Shown here piece after piece: positions 52,777-63,558 of a stretch of 64,000 nucleotides of DNA. Source of the stretch: Ustulina deusta. Its lineage: Eukaryota; Ascomycota; Sordariomycetes; Xylariales; Xylariaceae. The first letter of the stretch is position 1. The number at the start of each line of letters is the position of its first letter. Location of the stretch: the NCBI GenBank assembly GCA_023159155.1, contig JAJNNX010000003.1, positions 1,798,001 to 1,862,000 on the forward strand, given 5' to 3'. The position numbers and the translations under genes are program-made. The notes under the pieces were generated by a model, which ran no database searches, was not told where the DNA came from, and was given only the letters and a program-made list of their open reading frames with translations.

Positions 52777-53449
52777 TTTTAAATCCAAGTCTCTTAGAGA
52801 GTTTAGCTGTGAATCCAGTGTGCTTTTCTGGAAAAAAAAAACCCCTTCTCAAGCAATGACGGGAGTACTGTAGAATGCTGGTTAGTACTGCGTATGGTTG
52901 AGTGTGTAGATAGGTGTGTCGATGATCAAGAACTAAAGCAATTTATCGAAGTTCACTGGGAGTTTAAATACTACAAATCCAGACGGTCTAGAACCTAAAT
53001 CAAGCCTTTTCACTTCAAACAGCGTGGTTCCTAGCTGCTTGGGATTATGATATTTGTTTTCGGGCCAATTCTGGTGTTTATAAACGCTAATACGGCTGTA
53101 ATATTACGCCCCGTCTGTTAAAGTTCCTTTCAATGATATTAGAATGGCTTTTGTTTTGGCTTTGTCATAAATCTATTCTGATCTTTATCAAAGAGACGGA
53201 GAGGTATCAGATAAATAACATCAGAAGGTAGTACGAATCAATTTCCTTCTATTTAGTATTTCTCCTCGTAACCATCATTTCACCCACACTATGAAATCCC
53301 TACTTTTTTGAACTAGAAGGTAAGCGAAGCTTCAGGGAACTTGAACAAAGGATAACAAGCCTTCAGGGTAAATTGAAGTTCTAGTACCCATGTACTTGGA
53401 ATCCCACTCTTACAGAATAAACGAGCCAAAGGCAAACGGCAAGAACCAA
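52777..53449. other. Upstream region of the Cys-rich gene
   Basis: Mostly unremarkable DNA with an A run near 52832. No supported gene. Confidence 0.35.
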
Positions 53450-53840
53450 TGCCTAGAACTAGGAGGTTGGTATACCCTGGCCCTCTTGGGCGTCTTTTTG
53501 GGGTTGCACAACTAAGAGAGAATGGAAGCCGGAGAGGCCTGTGATTCTATGTCGCCGAGACGACCAATGCAAGGTAGGCCGAATTGCTCGTACAGTAACA
53601 TGTCAATAGACTGAGATTAGATTTGCAAGAGTAATTCGTTTATCTGGGCATTGTGGTCGAGTTTGATGCAAACGGGGACTGTAGCAATAGTGGGCCCAGC
53701 AATGCGGTCAAGAAACAATGAGAAGTTCCGCGACATGACTTGAGACGCCACCAACATTGTCGCTGGCACAATCGATGTCCCCCCTTTTTCGTGGAGAAAA
53801 AGACCTGCATGAATGCCAGCCTTTCGCAACATGTCGCGCT
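53450..53840 (-). pseudogene. Relic of an NRPS condensation domain
   Basis: On the minus strand the frame reads GPTIATVPVCIKLD..INELLLQI, a TAA stop (53617-53619), then in the same frame SQSIDMLLYEQFGLPCIGRLG, and after a shift LLVVQPQKD. This is the order of the C-terminal half of fungal NRPS condensation domains: ..GPTIATVPVR..., LLQ.IQ..SIDM.P.EQ.GL..I.RLG, LLVVQP. The stop is a CAA->TAA change of the expected Gln. Sequence before GPTIATVP (DRIAG, SRN) fits only loosely, and a 107-codon open frame extends to 53940. No HHxxxDG motif, adenylation or carrier domain was found, so this is an isolated fragment of a lost megasynthase. Confidence 0.72.
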
Positions 53841-53940
53841 TCTCGATATTAGAAGATGAAATCATTTCATCTTCTAATGCTGCCTCGGCTCGATGCGTAT
53901 AAGCACAGTGTTGAGAGATGGGTCCACTAGTACACCCCAT

Positions 53941-56635
53941 GCATGCAGATGTGGTGAATCTGAATGTTCATCCACTATTGTACCTGTCCTAGCGCTCATA
54001 CTGGCTAATATACGCAAATAATTCTCAAGATCTATATTGATGCTTCAGCTGAAACAATTGTCTTTCCAGACTTGCTCCTTGGAAGAATCCGAGACGATGT
54101 CAACAACACTGAGTATGGAATATCTCGGTTAGATCGGCTTAGAGAAACACTACAAAAGCTTTAAAACAACATCGGCTTGCTGAACGGCTCACATTATCAT
54201 TCAGAACCCCTGGTCTCATGATTCTTGAACTCATATCGTTCAATGATGGAAAGGGAAAAGATAAATAGCCACTTGGTACACATACAGACTACATCTTGTT
54301 GCGTACGGAGCAAAATGGTCTCAAATACTTTCATCGTGCCATTGGGAGAATACAACTTTACTTAAGACTTTATGACTCAGTGTTAACCATGAATCGAAGG
54401 CCCGGCAGCTGCTTCCAAAAGCAGACAAAGCTCTTAGTGAGTACTTGGTACTGAAATAGACAATGTGAGTAGGCTTAGACACATACAGGGGTGCTCACCT
54501 TGCCTTTATCCAAGGACATAATCTTACGGAGAAGTAGAGTTGCGATCTAGTGGAGAAATAGGACGAGTGCATATACCATGTATAATTACCAAAGGTGTAT
54601 TCGGATGACCTAAAGTCTAAGTTCTAATTATAACAAAAGGAATAGAATGAGCTATATATATATAGGATTTCTTAGAACAACGTTGATCCGTTCTAATAGA
54701 TCCTTTGGATCCATCTAACCGTGACATATAAGCTATACCTACACTTCCTAGTATAATTATAAGATGTTTTAATTAGGGGCTGAAACATTATAAAAGACGG
54801 CAATATAATTTAATGCGATAGCTAGCTAAATAGAAGTATCCGTAATAACTACATAGGGGTCTGCTAGATCGATGGTGTTAACTATGTCTCCGGCTTGCAC
54901 AGCCACAAGGTGGCTGACTATACGCCTCCTTTAATCGGCCGCTCCACACTCCATCCACTCTACCTAAGTACCTAACAGGATATAATAAGCACTGGTATGA
55001 TGTTCTCGCCTATCTAATTGCGTGCCATGCGTTCAAAGACATATTCATACACAACCGATCTATACCCCAGTTTCCCCATCTCTAATCATGGAGGGGCACT
55101 CATTGTAGATCGATTTATGTTGCAGGCAGAATACCGGCTGTTATATTGCTTATTCAACTAATACTCTCTAATTATACCTAGGTAGCGAAACCGTCCTTAA
55201 TGAACCACTAGGGACTTCTGGCAGCTGTTAGAGTATGCACAGCCTGATAAGACAAGGCAGTAGAAGAGAAAGAGAGTTTGTGATCAGAAGCACTTGGGAG
55301 GAGACATAATGCTTGAGTTTCATCTTATGCCAATACTAGCAGGCGCTGATACCGTAATTTCGAATCGCGGGGTTACGTGTTAAATATTGGGGTACGCAGC
55401 AAACAGTTCGGCATTGAAAAATGCTTGGTAATAAGAAAGTAGTATTAATATATTTTTGACCAATAATGTCGGATGACTCACATCTTTTGCGTGATTTCAG
55501 AGAGGAAAAAAGAAAAGAGAATAATTCTCGAGAAATATGCAGCCTAACTCTCTTGGTCCAAAAAAACCGCGCAGGTCCTAGATACGGCAACGAAATAGTC
55601 GGGTCGAAAGGGCCAGCCAGAGCAAAACCTACGTGCAGCCTGATGGATGCTATATTGTACCCATCAAGATACCCAACCGGATGTAGCCTTATATTGTTAG
55701 GGGTCCATGGACTCCGAGGCTGCAATGATCGTTGATAAAGAGGTTCAAACTTGCGACTATATGCAGGCTAGATGTAATTAAGAGAGGCACTTATTTTGTT
55801 GTGTATGTCCGTGTTCTCCGCTTATTGGTGGCCGCCTCTTCGAGTACCTAGACTGTCGTGAACAAAGAAGTACTAGCATGTACCAAGAGAGTTGTGATCC
55901 TTGCGCAACACTGAGATTTATGCTCCCTACTACCAGTAAGTATGCAAGGTTGACTGAATACTGCACTTTCTCTTTCCTGCCGATCCTGTCATGTAGGCAC
56001 AGACACCCACACATGACGGTGCTTTGAGGAGACCAGCCAATAATTGATGTAATATTTGAATGCAAGGTAGGGGGCGGCGTCGCTTTGCTCCAGCCTTTAG
56101 GGTGCAATTCGATGCAGGCTACGAAGTGCATCGGCCTCAGCCATAATCCCCTTATTCCATATATGAGGCTTAAAAAGTATTAAAAGATAATTTTAGCACT
56201 TACCCTTTTAAGTTTTAGTTGTACCGTCGATATTTGCCTTCCACACCACTTACTTCATTTGTGTAAGTACATACATTACCTGTCTAGGATCATATAAGCA
56301 CGGCATGACACTAGTAGTTTGAGTGGACGTGGGGAAATCCCAGTGTAGACTGTCTGCGCATTGGGAGACAAGTCCTGATTTCCGCTAACCCTGACAATCA
56401 TCTGGGGCGGGGTCAATCTCACCCATCTTTCAGGGAAACGTTGATTTCTATGTATAAAGATGAGATTTCGATTTTCTCTTAGGCCTGATTATGATCAGGT
56501 ACATCACGTGCAAACTAAAACATGCCTTCACGCTATTTGCTACATAAGCTACTATTTGTATGCGTGAATGACATGTTGCAGATACTAAGTAAGTTTTAGC
56601 TATCAAATAGACGGCGGCTTTCCGTATACCCATCT
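53941..56635. other. Gene-poor interval
   Basis: Includes copy 2 of the degenerate repeat (54440-54960). Frames at 55336-55725 (-), 55466-55735 (+) and 55778-56131 (-) overlap each other or lack motifs, and I could not extend them through splice sites. Nothing else recognised. The right end should contain the permease 3' UTR. Confidence 0.4.
54440..54960. repeat. Degenerate dispersed repeat, copy 2
   Basis: Counterpart of 51110-51400: GACAATGTGAGTAGGCT, GCTCACCTTGCCTTTATCC, CTACACTTCCTAG with TTTTAATTAGGGG, then AGCCACAAGGTGGCTGAC. Longer than copy 1 by inserted A+T sequence around 54600-54700. Confidence 0.5.
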
Positions 56636-58559
56636 TCAAACTTCCTTGACGGGGCCCTTGAAGTAGAACTTGGCCCGAACCACGTACCATAAGACACTGA
56701 ACATAACCACTCCAGCAAACACGACAACACTCCAGTTGAATCCTTCAGGTGTAGTTGGTGTTTGCTGGGGCCAGAAAGACCAGAACAGCAAGAACAAACT
56801 ATACACAATGGAAAAGATATTGTTTATACTTCCAAACGGTTCAGGCAATCTCCAAGGTCCCCACGTAAGTTGCCCAGATGCAGCATCATCAGAACGCGTG
56901 ATGTAAGGTCTGATCGCACCAGAAACACGACGCCAGAGTAGGAGGCTGATAACTAAGGTATACGAAGAAAATAGGGCTGCAATAGCAAGGGAGAGGAGTG
57001 CATTGAGTGCAATTGCGGACCCAAGAACAATAAGAGACAATAAGAGGGTCACCACGAGTGTAGTGACGATAGATACAACAGGTAGCGAGGTTTTATTCAA
57101 CTAAAAGCGAAACAAAAAGATAAAATCAGCAACTATATTTTTTCATATTTAAGATTAATATTTCCATATTGCAGGACTTACTCTGACCAGGTACTTGGAG
57201 AATGGCAATCCGAGATCCCTTGAAAATGACCATAGCATGCGAGACGCAGACGCGTACACGCCAATACTACTCGCAACGGCTAAGACAAGGACGATGCCAG
57301 CCAGTAGGCCTGCGCCGGTTGTTGATTTAACAGCTTGATGAAAAATTTCGAGGAATGGGTAGATTAGAGTTCCCGTGGACTCTACGGCTGCGGTCACATC
57401 GCCGAGGCAAAACATCAAAGCGATGATCATAGCAAAAGCAAGCACCCCATTAACTAGGATTGTATAGAGTAAGGCTCTCGGCACAATAATAGCAGCAGAC
57501 TGTCAAAGACGCTTAGACACCAGAAATTTATCGTTTTGAATGGGAATCTTAAACCAACGACACCATACTCAGTAGCGAAGTCTTCGGCCAAGGTGGCAGT
57601 AAAGAAGAGGCTTTTAGGGGGAACAAAAAAACTGGGTACTCACTTGAATCTCTTCAGACATATGCACGGCGCAATCAGCGCCCAGGAGAGAGCCAGCGAT
57701 GGCAGGGAAACCGACGAGGAAGCTCAAGCCTTGCGACGGCCATCCTCCATCATTAAAGAAGGTCGTAAAGACCTCGGAGGGCGAGCCATGGGGGGCAAAA
57801 TAGACCAAAGGGATTAGAACCCCAAAGAAGCCGGCCAGATGAAGAATCAAAATAATACTCTCGCACTTGGCCAGTGCACGACTTGTTGTTGAGTTTAGCA
57901 GGACGGCAAATATGGTGACAGCCCAAATGATCAGTAGAGTGTGCCACGGCAGCGGCACATACGTCGGTCTTGATAAGACAGTAATACCCTGAATGAGCGT
58001 TGCAACAATATAACTAACTGATACAGCAAGCGCCTGCCATGCTAGTGTAGTCAGCCATCCGGTTACGTAAGCCAGAAAAGAACCCCAGGAGGGCGGCGCC
58101 ATCATTGCTACCCAATGATCTACGGACAACCAGAGTTAGCGAATCGTTAGCACCGTACACTATGTGCATATTGGTATACCAAAGGCCATATGCGGAACGA
58201 AGAGGGGTCTCACATTGACCGCCAGACGTTGGAGCCATTGAGGCCAGCTCTCCCAAAGACGTGTACACTGATATGGTTCCTATCCAATTGATCAAGAATC
58301 CCCAGACAACGCCTGCAGGGCCACCATTGAGGAGGCCCGAAATTGAAGTCACGAGAATGCCCTCCCAGGAAAGTAAAGCGGAGCAAGAAAGCCCGAGAAT
58401 AGACATAAACCCAAATGCCCGCGTGAGAAGCGGTCGCTTGCCGAGACTTTGAAGGTATGCATCGTCGTCGCGATACTTCTGGTTGGATGACGGTGTTTTA
58501 GAAGGGCTGTATCCATCACCAATGATGCTCAACTCGACGTCGTCCATGGTGCTGGTCAT
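56636..58559 (-). CDS. APC-superfamily amino acid/amine permease, 534 aa
   Basis: Four exons: 58559-58214, 58119-57644, 57499-57182 and 57100-56636. The introns are 94, 144, 81 nt with GTGAGA/GTGAGT/GTAAGT donors; all joins keep frame, total 534 codons, normal for the family. Visible features: a hydrophilic N-terminus, then LTRAFGFMSILGLSCSALLSW, repeated hydrophobic helices (about 12 expected), the family motif LASMAPTSGGQYHW spanning intron 1, SEEIQ before the mid helices, and a C-terminal tail VRAKFYFKGPVKEV. It resembles fungal permeases of the GABA/choline (Uga4/Hnm1) type; the substrate cannot be fixed. An upstream in-frame ATG (58739) would add 60 residues without family resemblance, so I prefer 58559. 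It lies tail-out from the rhodopsin-like gene and shares a roughly 750-bp divergent promoter region with it. Confidence 0.88.
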
Positions 58560-59308
58560 TGGCCGAGAGTTCCGTGATCCTCTGGAGAAAGCGAGAGTGA
58601 GAACAAGAAAATGCGGCCAACTGAGAACGGGGGACAGGTGGTTCGCGGGGTGCAGCGTATTAGAAGAGTACCTAGGTAGGCTTCGGCATTGCCAAAGTAG
58701 AGTGTAACGAGCCTTCGAGGTCTGGACGAACAGGTGCATATGTATTTCCCAACTCGCCGTAATATTGCATACCCAGTTATTTATTAGTGTGCGTACTTAG
58801 GTAGTAAGTAAGTACACTACATGTGCACATGTGTGTGTTGAACCAAGTCCTGCATGTGCGAGGTAATGATTAGTAGGTTTCATTCGGTGATGACCAGTTT
58901 TCCCCTGCAAAATGGCGGATGTATGGCCCCTGTACGCGAGATAGATGAATTGCACCCCAACAATTAACATTAATCCCTCTGGCCAGTCTCGTTTCCAAAA
59001 AAAAAGAAAGAAAGTACTATTCATTAAAATTTATCAAAAGAAAGTCCTTCCATGTTACCTTTGCTGCCTACCGAGTTCGATAACCTCGAAAGCGTCACTG
59101 CACCAACGCTGGGCTGCTGGGGTACAGACCTGCATAATTATCGTTTCGCGCAACACCATCACCGCAGAGATTTTGTCGCTGGAATAGGGGAGAACGATGT
59201 GAGGTCTCATCATATATTGCTTCTTTAATGCAGCAATCCTTTTTCGTGATGTTACAGTAAATGCCTTTCTCTTCGTCTCCGCTCCAACTCCTCTCACCTC
59301 GACCTGAG
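58560..59308. promoter_or_regulatory. Divergent promoter region between permease and rhodopsin-like gene
   Basis: About 750 bp separating two oppositely transcribed start codons. It has a short GTA-rich direct repeat (AGGTAGTAAGTAAGTAC, about 58799) and an A run near 58997. No named transcription-factor site can be supported. Confidence 0.45.
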
Positions 59309-60661
59309 ATGCCCGCATTCGTACTCCGCACTGCAGAGGGAGAAGACATCCCCGCGTCGACGGGTCTTGTTGTGACAGCCGATAACCAGAACCCTATCAT
59401 CCAGGTCATCACCTGGCTCTTTCTTGCCTTATTCACCCTCGCGCTCGCGTTTCGGTGTCTGTCGACTTTTTACCTGAAGACCAATCGTGTATTGAGATGG
59501 GATAACATACTCATCCTTCTCGCTTACGTGTGTTCTTCTATTATTATCTGGGAGACGGTTCTAACACTCATGCTTAGGCTGCCGCGGTAGGGCAATCGGT
59601 CACCCTAATTGTTCCAGGAAGTAGCATATTTGGCAGTGACAAGGAGTTACGCAGTGCTACCGATGATGACTTGCAAGTGGGTATGAAAGTCAGTCGTCGC
59701 ATGAACGAAGCCGCATGCAGATAGAGACTAATTTGTATCTGCTTTCTAGATCCAGTACGCTGGAGACCTCCTATTCATTCTTGCTCTTGGATTCGGCAAG
59801 CTTTCAGTCGGCGCAAGTCTTTTTGCATTTTCGCCAAATCGAACACATCGCCGTATCAATTCCGCCTTAATCGTCATTACCATATTATGGATGATGTCGT
59901 CAGAGCTGGGCACGGCTTTTCAATGCGGCTCTCGTCGTCCATGGGAGCAAGGCAAGGAGACGTGTATTAATTTGGTAAGATCTCTGTAGCTTGAGAGAAA
60001 CGTAGAGAGTTGCGCCCTAAATATATTCATTAGCACGCCTTTTTTCGCTACGTCGCAATCGCGAACATTATCACAGATGCCGCTTTAGTGCTTGTACCAA
60101 TCACCATCATCTCCCCCTTGCAAATGCCAATTAGAACACGCGCCATCATCATATCTCTCTTTGGGTCAAGAATACTGTTTGTTCCTAGCCGAGCATCGTG
60201 ATCGTCGGGATCTAACACTATGTAGGGTCATCGTGTCGACCATCTTCCAACTCATCTATCTCTCCCAATTTCTCGACAATCAGTTCACCACCACGGCTGC
60301 TCCTTACTACATCTCAACCCAAGCGACTCTGTTTGCAAGCATAACAGCAGCGTGCATGGCGTATTTCTGGCCGTTTTTCCGATCTGTACGGAGTGGTCTC
60401 GTCTCCGCGAATATCACTACGTTCTCATCCCCGTACGCCCTATCTCGGTTTCCAAAATTGCAACAACAGGCAAACCAGGCAACGGCGGATGTGAGAGGCG
60501 CTCTTTGGGGAGATACTGAGAATTATGTCAAAATCACTACTGATACTACTGTGCGCTCAACATCAAGTCAACAAGAGCGAGCGAACGAGATATCGTTTCA
60601 GAGGGAAAGATATATCGACAGTTGGACCGTGTCGCAGCAGTCAAAGGGTACCAGGCCGTAA
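59309..60661 (+). CDS. Rhodopsin-like (PTH11-type) seven-helix membrane protein, 373 aa
   Basis: Five exons: 59309-59527, 59578-59676, 59750-59974, 60034-60176 and 60226-60661. The introns are 50, 73, 59 and 49 nt, several with CTAAC branch sites; frame closes at 373 codons. It shows the fungal rhodopsin-domain layout: short extracellular N-terminus, helix 1 (VITWLFLALFTLALAFRCL), the conserved RWDN..LLLAY after helix 1, IQYAGDLLFILALGFGKLSVG, the cysteine-bearing loop FQCG..RPWE, ITDAALVLVPI, and a final helix region ending AYFWPFFRS. The hydrophilic C-tail (about 100 residues) is rich in Thr, Ser and Gln. Members of the wider family include PTH11 of Magnaporthe, a receptor-like protein; no CFEM domain is present here. 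Ligand unknown. An in-frame ATG at 59261 would add 16 residues. Confidence 0.87.
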
Positions 60662-61290
60662 TGACATCATTCCAAAAGTTCCTTTGTTACGCGGATTGGG
60701 GTTCAGGGGGGGGGGGGGGCTGTAAGAGGGAGTGCGGTTGATCATGCATCTTCAGTGAAGAAATATTTTTTATGGCCGATTTCAAGGACCAGTAGAACTA
60801 ATAGTTGCAAAATTACGAATATTACGAATGTACGAACATTACAAAATATCATTGACGAAGCCACAGCACACTGTGTATCCATTCATAATAAGGCATGAAA
60901 GATAGTATGATGTTCATCACTAGTACCAGGATATTCAGGCTCCCCCACGTCGAGTGCAACGGTGAAATTGAAAAAGCTTCAGCTCTACCGATTCTGTCAA
61001 TATAGCAGTATGTCAACAAATGACGCAGTCTAGGTCCCTAATATTTGTCAATCACCACAAGAATTGCCGCTCTCCGGCGTTTTCTGAGAATGTACGGGCA
61101 AAATAATATTATATCTTAGGCTATTGCTCAAGTATCAGTGCCCGATATAAGGCCATCTGTGCTATACTCCGAAAACCCTCTGCTCGACAAACTCTGGCGT
61201 ACGGTCCCGATGATACAGTCGGTCAGTTCATCTCAGCTGAAGGCGCCTTAGGTTGCTTTGTCGTAAACCGCGCCGCTAGTAAATATCGAG
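60662..61290. other. Intergenic region between two convergent genes
   Basis: Contains a G run (about 60708-60719) just after the rhodopsin-like gene. No supported gene. It should hold the 3' UTRs of the flanking convergent genes. Confidence 0.4.
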
Positions 61291-61592
61291 TTATTCATCG
61301 GCAATACCGACATCATGATACACGATTGTACCAGGCTCTTGCGTAGCTGTTAATTAATATTAGCCTACGTTTTGGGCAAGTGAAGAAAGAATCACGGATC
61401 CTTTAGCAGTCTTACCGCGAGTGTTGACAGGCGCGTCTACTTTGCCGCGGTCACGTAGGGCAACAACGTCAGGTTCTTTCGCTGTTAAATGTAAGCTTTC
61501 AGACGCGTTGAGGTATAGCTGGGGTACCCTTTACCGAGTGGCAGGGCGAGAGCGGCCGAGATTAACATTGTGACGATGGTGGTGAGATGCAT
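61291..61592 (-). CDS. Small secreted peptide/protein, 59 aa, three exons
   Basis: Too short for simple ORF calling. Exons are 61592-61535, 61481-61416 and 61346-61291. The 53- and 69-nt introns have GTAAAG/GTAAGA donors and AACAG acceptors, the second with a CTAAT/TTAAT branch region. All joins are phase 1 and the frame closes at a TAA. The N-terminus MHLTTIVTMLISAALALPLA is a textbook signal peptide. The mature part of about 40 residues is hydrophilic: KEPDVVALRDRGKVDAP, then NTRATQEPG, then TIVYHDVGIADE. It has no cysteine, so it is not a disulfide-type effector, and it has no KR or RR Kex2 site. One Tyr and one His occur near the C-terminus. It lies about 1 kb from, and divergent to, a UstYa-type oxidase gene, so a peptide-precursor role is possible but unproven. 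Confidence 0.7.
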
Positions 61593-62584
61593 TTTTTTGA
61601 AGCTATCAGAGTCGGAATTGGGGATGCTTAGGTTCTTCTGTGTTAAGTTTGATGCAGACTTCAATTCGTTCGTTCGCGGGGCCGCGGGCGTTTTATCATC
61701 GAACCGACTCTTACGTTCAACCTAGCGAGCTGCCGATTTCACTCATCAAGCAGAGCCTCAAGGACAAGCCTACATGCCAATATATTGACACAAGTCTTAG
61801 AAAGCATAGTCACTATAGGGAGCGTGCCGATGATTAGTGCCCGCTCATGTATCCTTGATTGAATCCTCCCCATATCGTTACACAGCAGAAGCCCTCTCGC
61901 ATATCGTATGACGGCTTCCATCTCACAAAGAATACCTATCTTGTCAGATCCCCAATATGCAATCATATAAAAATCCGGGGTGACCCCGGTCATGATAAGA
62001 AGTAAGGGTTATGATTCATCGCGAATATGGAAAATGGGTACGGTAGCATTTCGAAGGATCCCGAAGGATCATTCTCTCCATGCCACTCGCGGCTTCGAGC
62101 CCCCTGATCCATGTTAAGGCCATTTGCAGTTGTGTTTACCAATGTGTATTCTATTATACCGTAGATAGATACAAGGAGCTCACTCGGATTCTGTTTACCG
62201 AAGCAGGCTACCATGTATATTCGCCCCCAGTCGCGCTGGCTGAGCGGTGAGAATTTGGTGGTTTATCGACGCAGTACGACCATCTTGCATTTAGGTGGTG
62301 CTTTGATCCTCTGGGGACAGACAATGACTGGTTCCATAAAAAAGCTGATAGGCACGTGCGTGGTTTAGATGTAAATAATAAAGATACCTGTAAAACCCTT
62401 CAATGTATGGCTCTGGGAGGCGTGGTTTTGCCCCAATGAAGGACAGCCCCTTAAATGTTTCACTCCTTCTACCAGAATCCCCGCCGATAGTCCTCTTCTG
62501 TCATAGGTACTACATTCATGTCGTAGACATGCCCACCCACTTCCTATCTGCCTTCCTCAGAAGCTGCATTTGTCAAGAGCCACG
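61593..62584. promoter_or_regulatory. Divergent region between the secreted-peptide gene and the UstYa-type gene
   Basis: About 990 bp of normal composition. Frames at 61640-61837 (+), 61739-61993 (-) and 61990-62214 (-) lack motifs. The arrangement would allow coregulation of both genes; no specific operator is recognisable. Confidence 0.4.
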
Positions 62585-63558
62585 ATGGAAGAGTATTTAA
62601 AGCAGTCCCGCCATCTTTTATCTGACCATGAACATCAGATTCTAGATGAATCCGATGGCAGATCTAAGTCAGCTATCTTCACATGGAAAAACGCCGTACT
62701 CCTAGCTATCGTCTGGCTGCTAGGCTACATTGCTCTTCGAGTAACGTTTCACCCCTACCCCGAGTGTACCTGTGGGCATTCCGCCACCACTGACGAGAGT
62801 TACATTGGAAGTATGGGCAAAAGATCTGTTCTGTCATTAGATACTAATTGAATACTAGTCGTACCGAAACATGCCCTCCAGCTTGAAGAAAGGCCTGAGT
62901 GGTATCCGCCCCGTAGTCCATGGAATCAGGAGCCATCTGATGAGTTAGACGCTATCTGGACGGACTTGCTACGTGGTGAGTATACCACAGGCATCCACAC
63001 TCACGGCACATATATTCTAACTGGAGGTCATTGAAGCTCTGAACATCAGAATCACGAGTAACGAGATGAACTTCCTCAAAGAGAACAAGTCAAACAGGGT
63101 GCAAGTCACCGGAGGTAACCGGCAAAGTGACCATGACTATGTTGGCGTTCTAGGGGTGTATCACCACCTACACTGTCTGAACAATCTGCGTCGCGCGATA
63201 CACTGGGACTACTATGGACCACGTATGTCGGGCCTGAAGCACCTAGAGGGGCTGTCGAGAGAACACTCAGGTAAGCGCTTCCTCATCTCGTCCGCGAATA
63301 ATTTCGGCTTATTCTTATTCCACAGATCATTGCATCGACACTATCCGCCAGGCATTGATGTGCCACGCCAATACGGGCGTATACACGTCGGAGTGGGATT
63401 ACAAGACTCATAATCCGAGCAGAAGCCTAGAGTCCAGGTCATCGACGACGTGCGTACAGTGGGATAGCTTGAATAATTGGGCGAGGGACAGGGCGCTCGT
63501 ACCAGGGCAGTATCTCTATATCCGAGGGCCGTATGATCCAGATAGACCGGGCACTTGA
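62585..63558 (+). CDS. UstYa-type (DUF3328) oxidase, 269 aa
   Basis: Four exons: 62585-62810, 62859-62975, 63037-63270 and 63326-63558. The introns are 48, 61 and 55 nt and all junctions are phase 1; frame closes at 269 codons, typical for the family. Layout: cytosolic N-terminus, one membrane anchor at about residues 35-53 (NAVLLAIVWLLGYIALRV), then the lumenal domain. It has both hallmark HxxHC motifs: HHLHC at 157-161 (in GVYHHLHCLNNLR) and HSDHC at 191-195 (in HSDHCIDTIRQALMC), the second reconstituted across intron 3. Members of this family catalyse oxidative cyclisation or other oxidation of fungal ribosomal peptides (ustiloxin, cyclochlorotine, asperipin) and some other metabolites. 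The start ATG at 62585 is the first ATG in frame. All key residues are intact, so it is likely functional. Confidence 0.9.

Noticed and set aside
58560..58739. 60-residue N-terminal extension of the permease from the ATG at 58739
   Set aside because: The extension has no similarity to permease N-termini. The segment from 58559 starts like family members, so the extension is probably 5' UTR.
61291..61592. Calling the 59-aa secreted protein a confirmed RiPP precursor
   Set aside because: It lacks Kex2 dibasic sites and repeated cores, so only proximity to the UstYa-type gene supports this. It is kept as a hypothesis.
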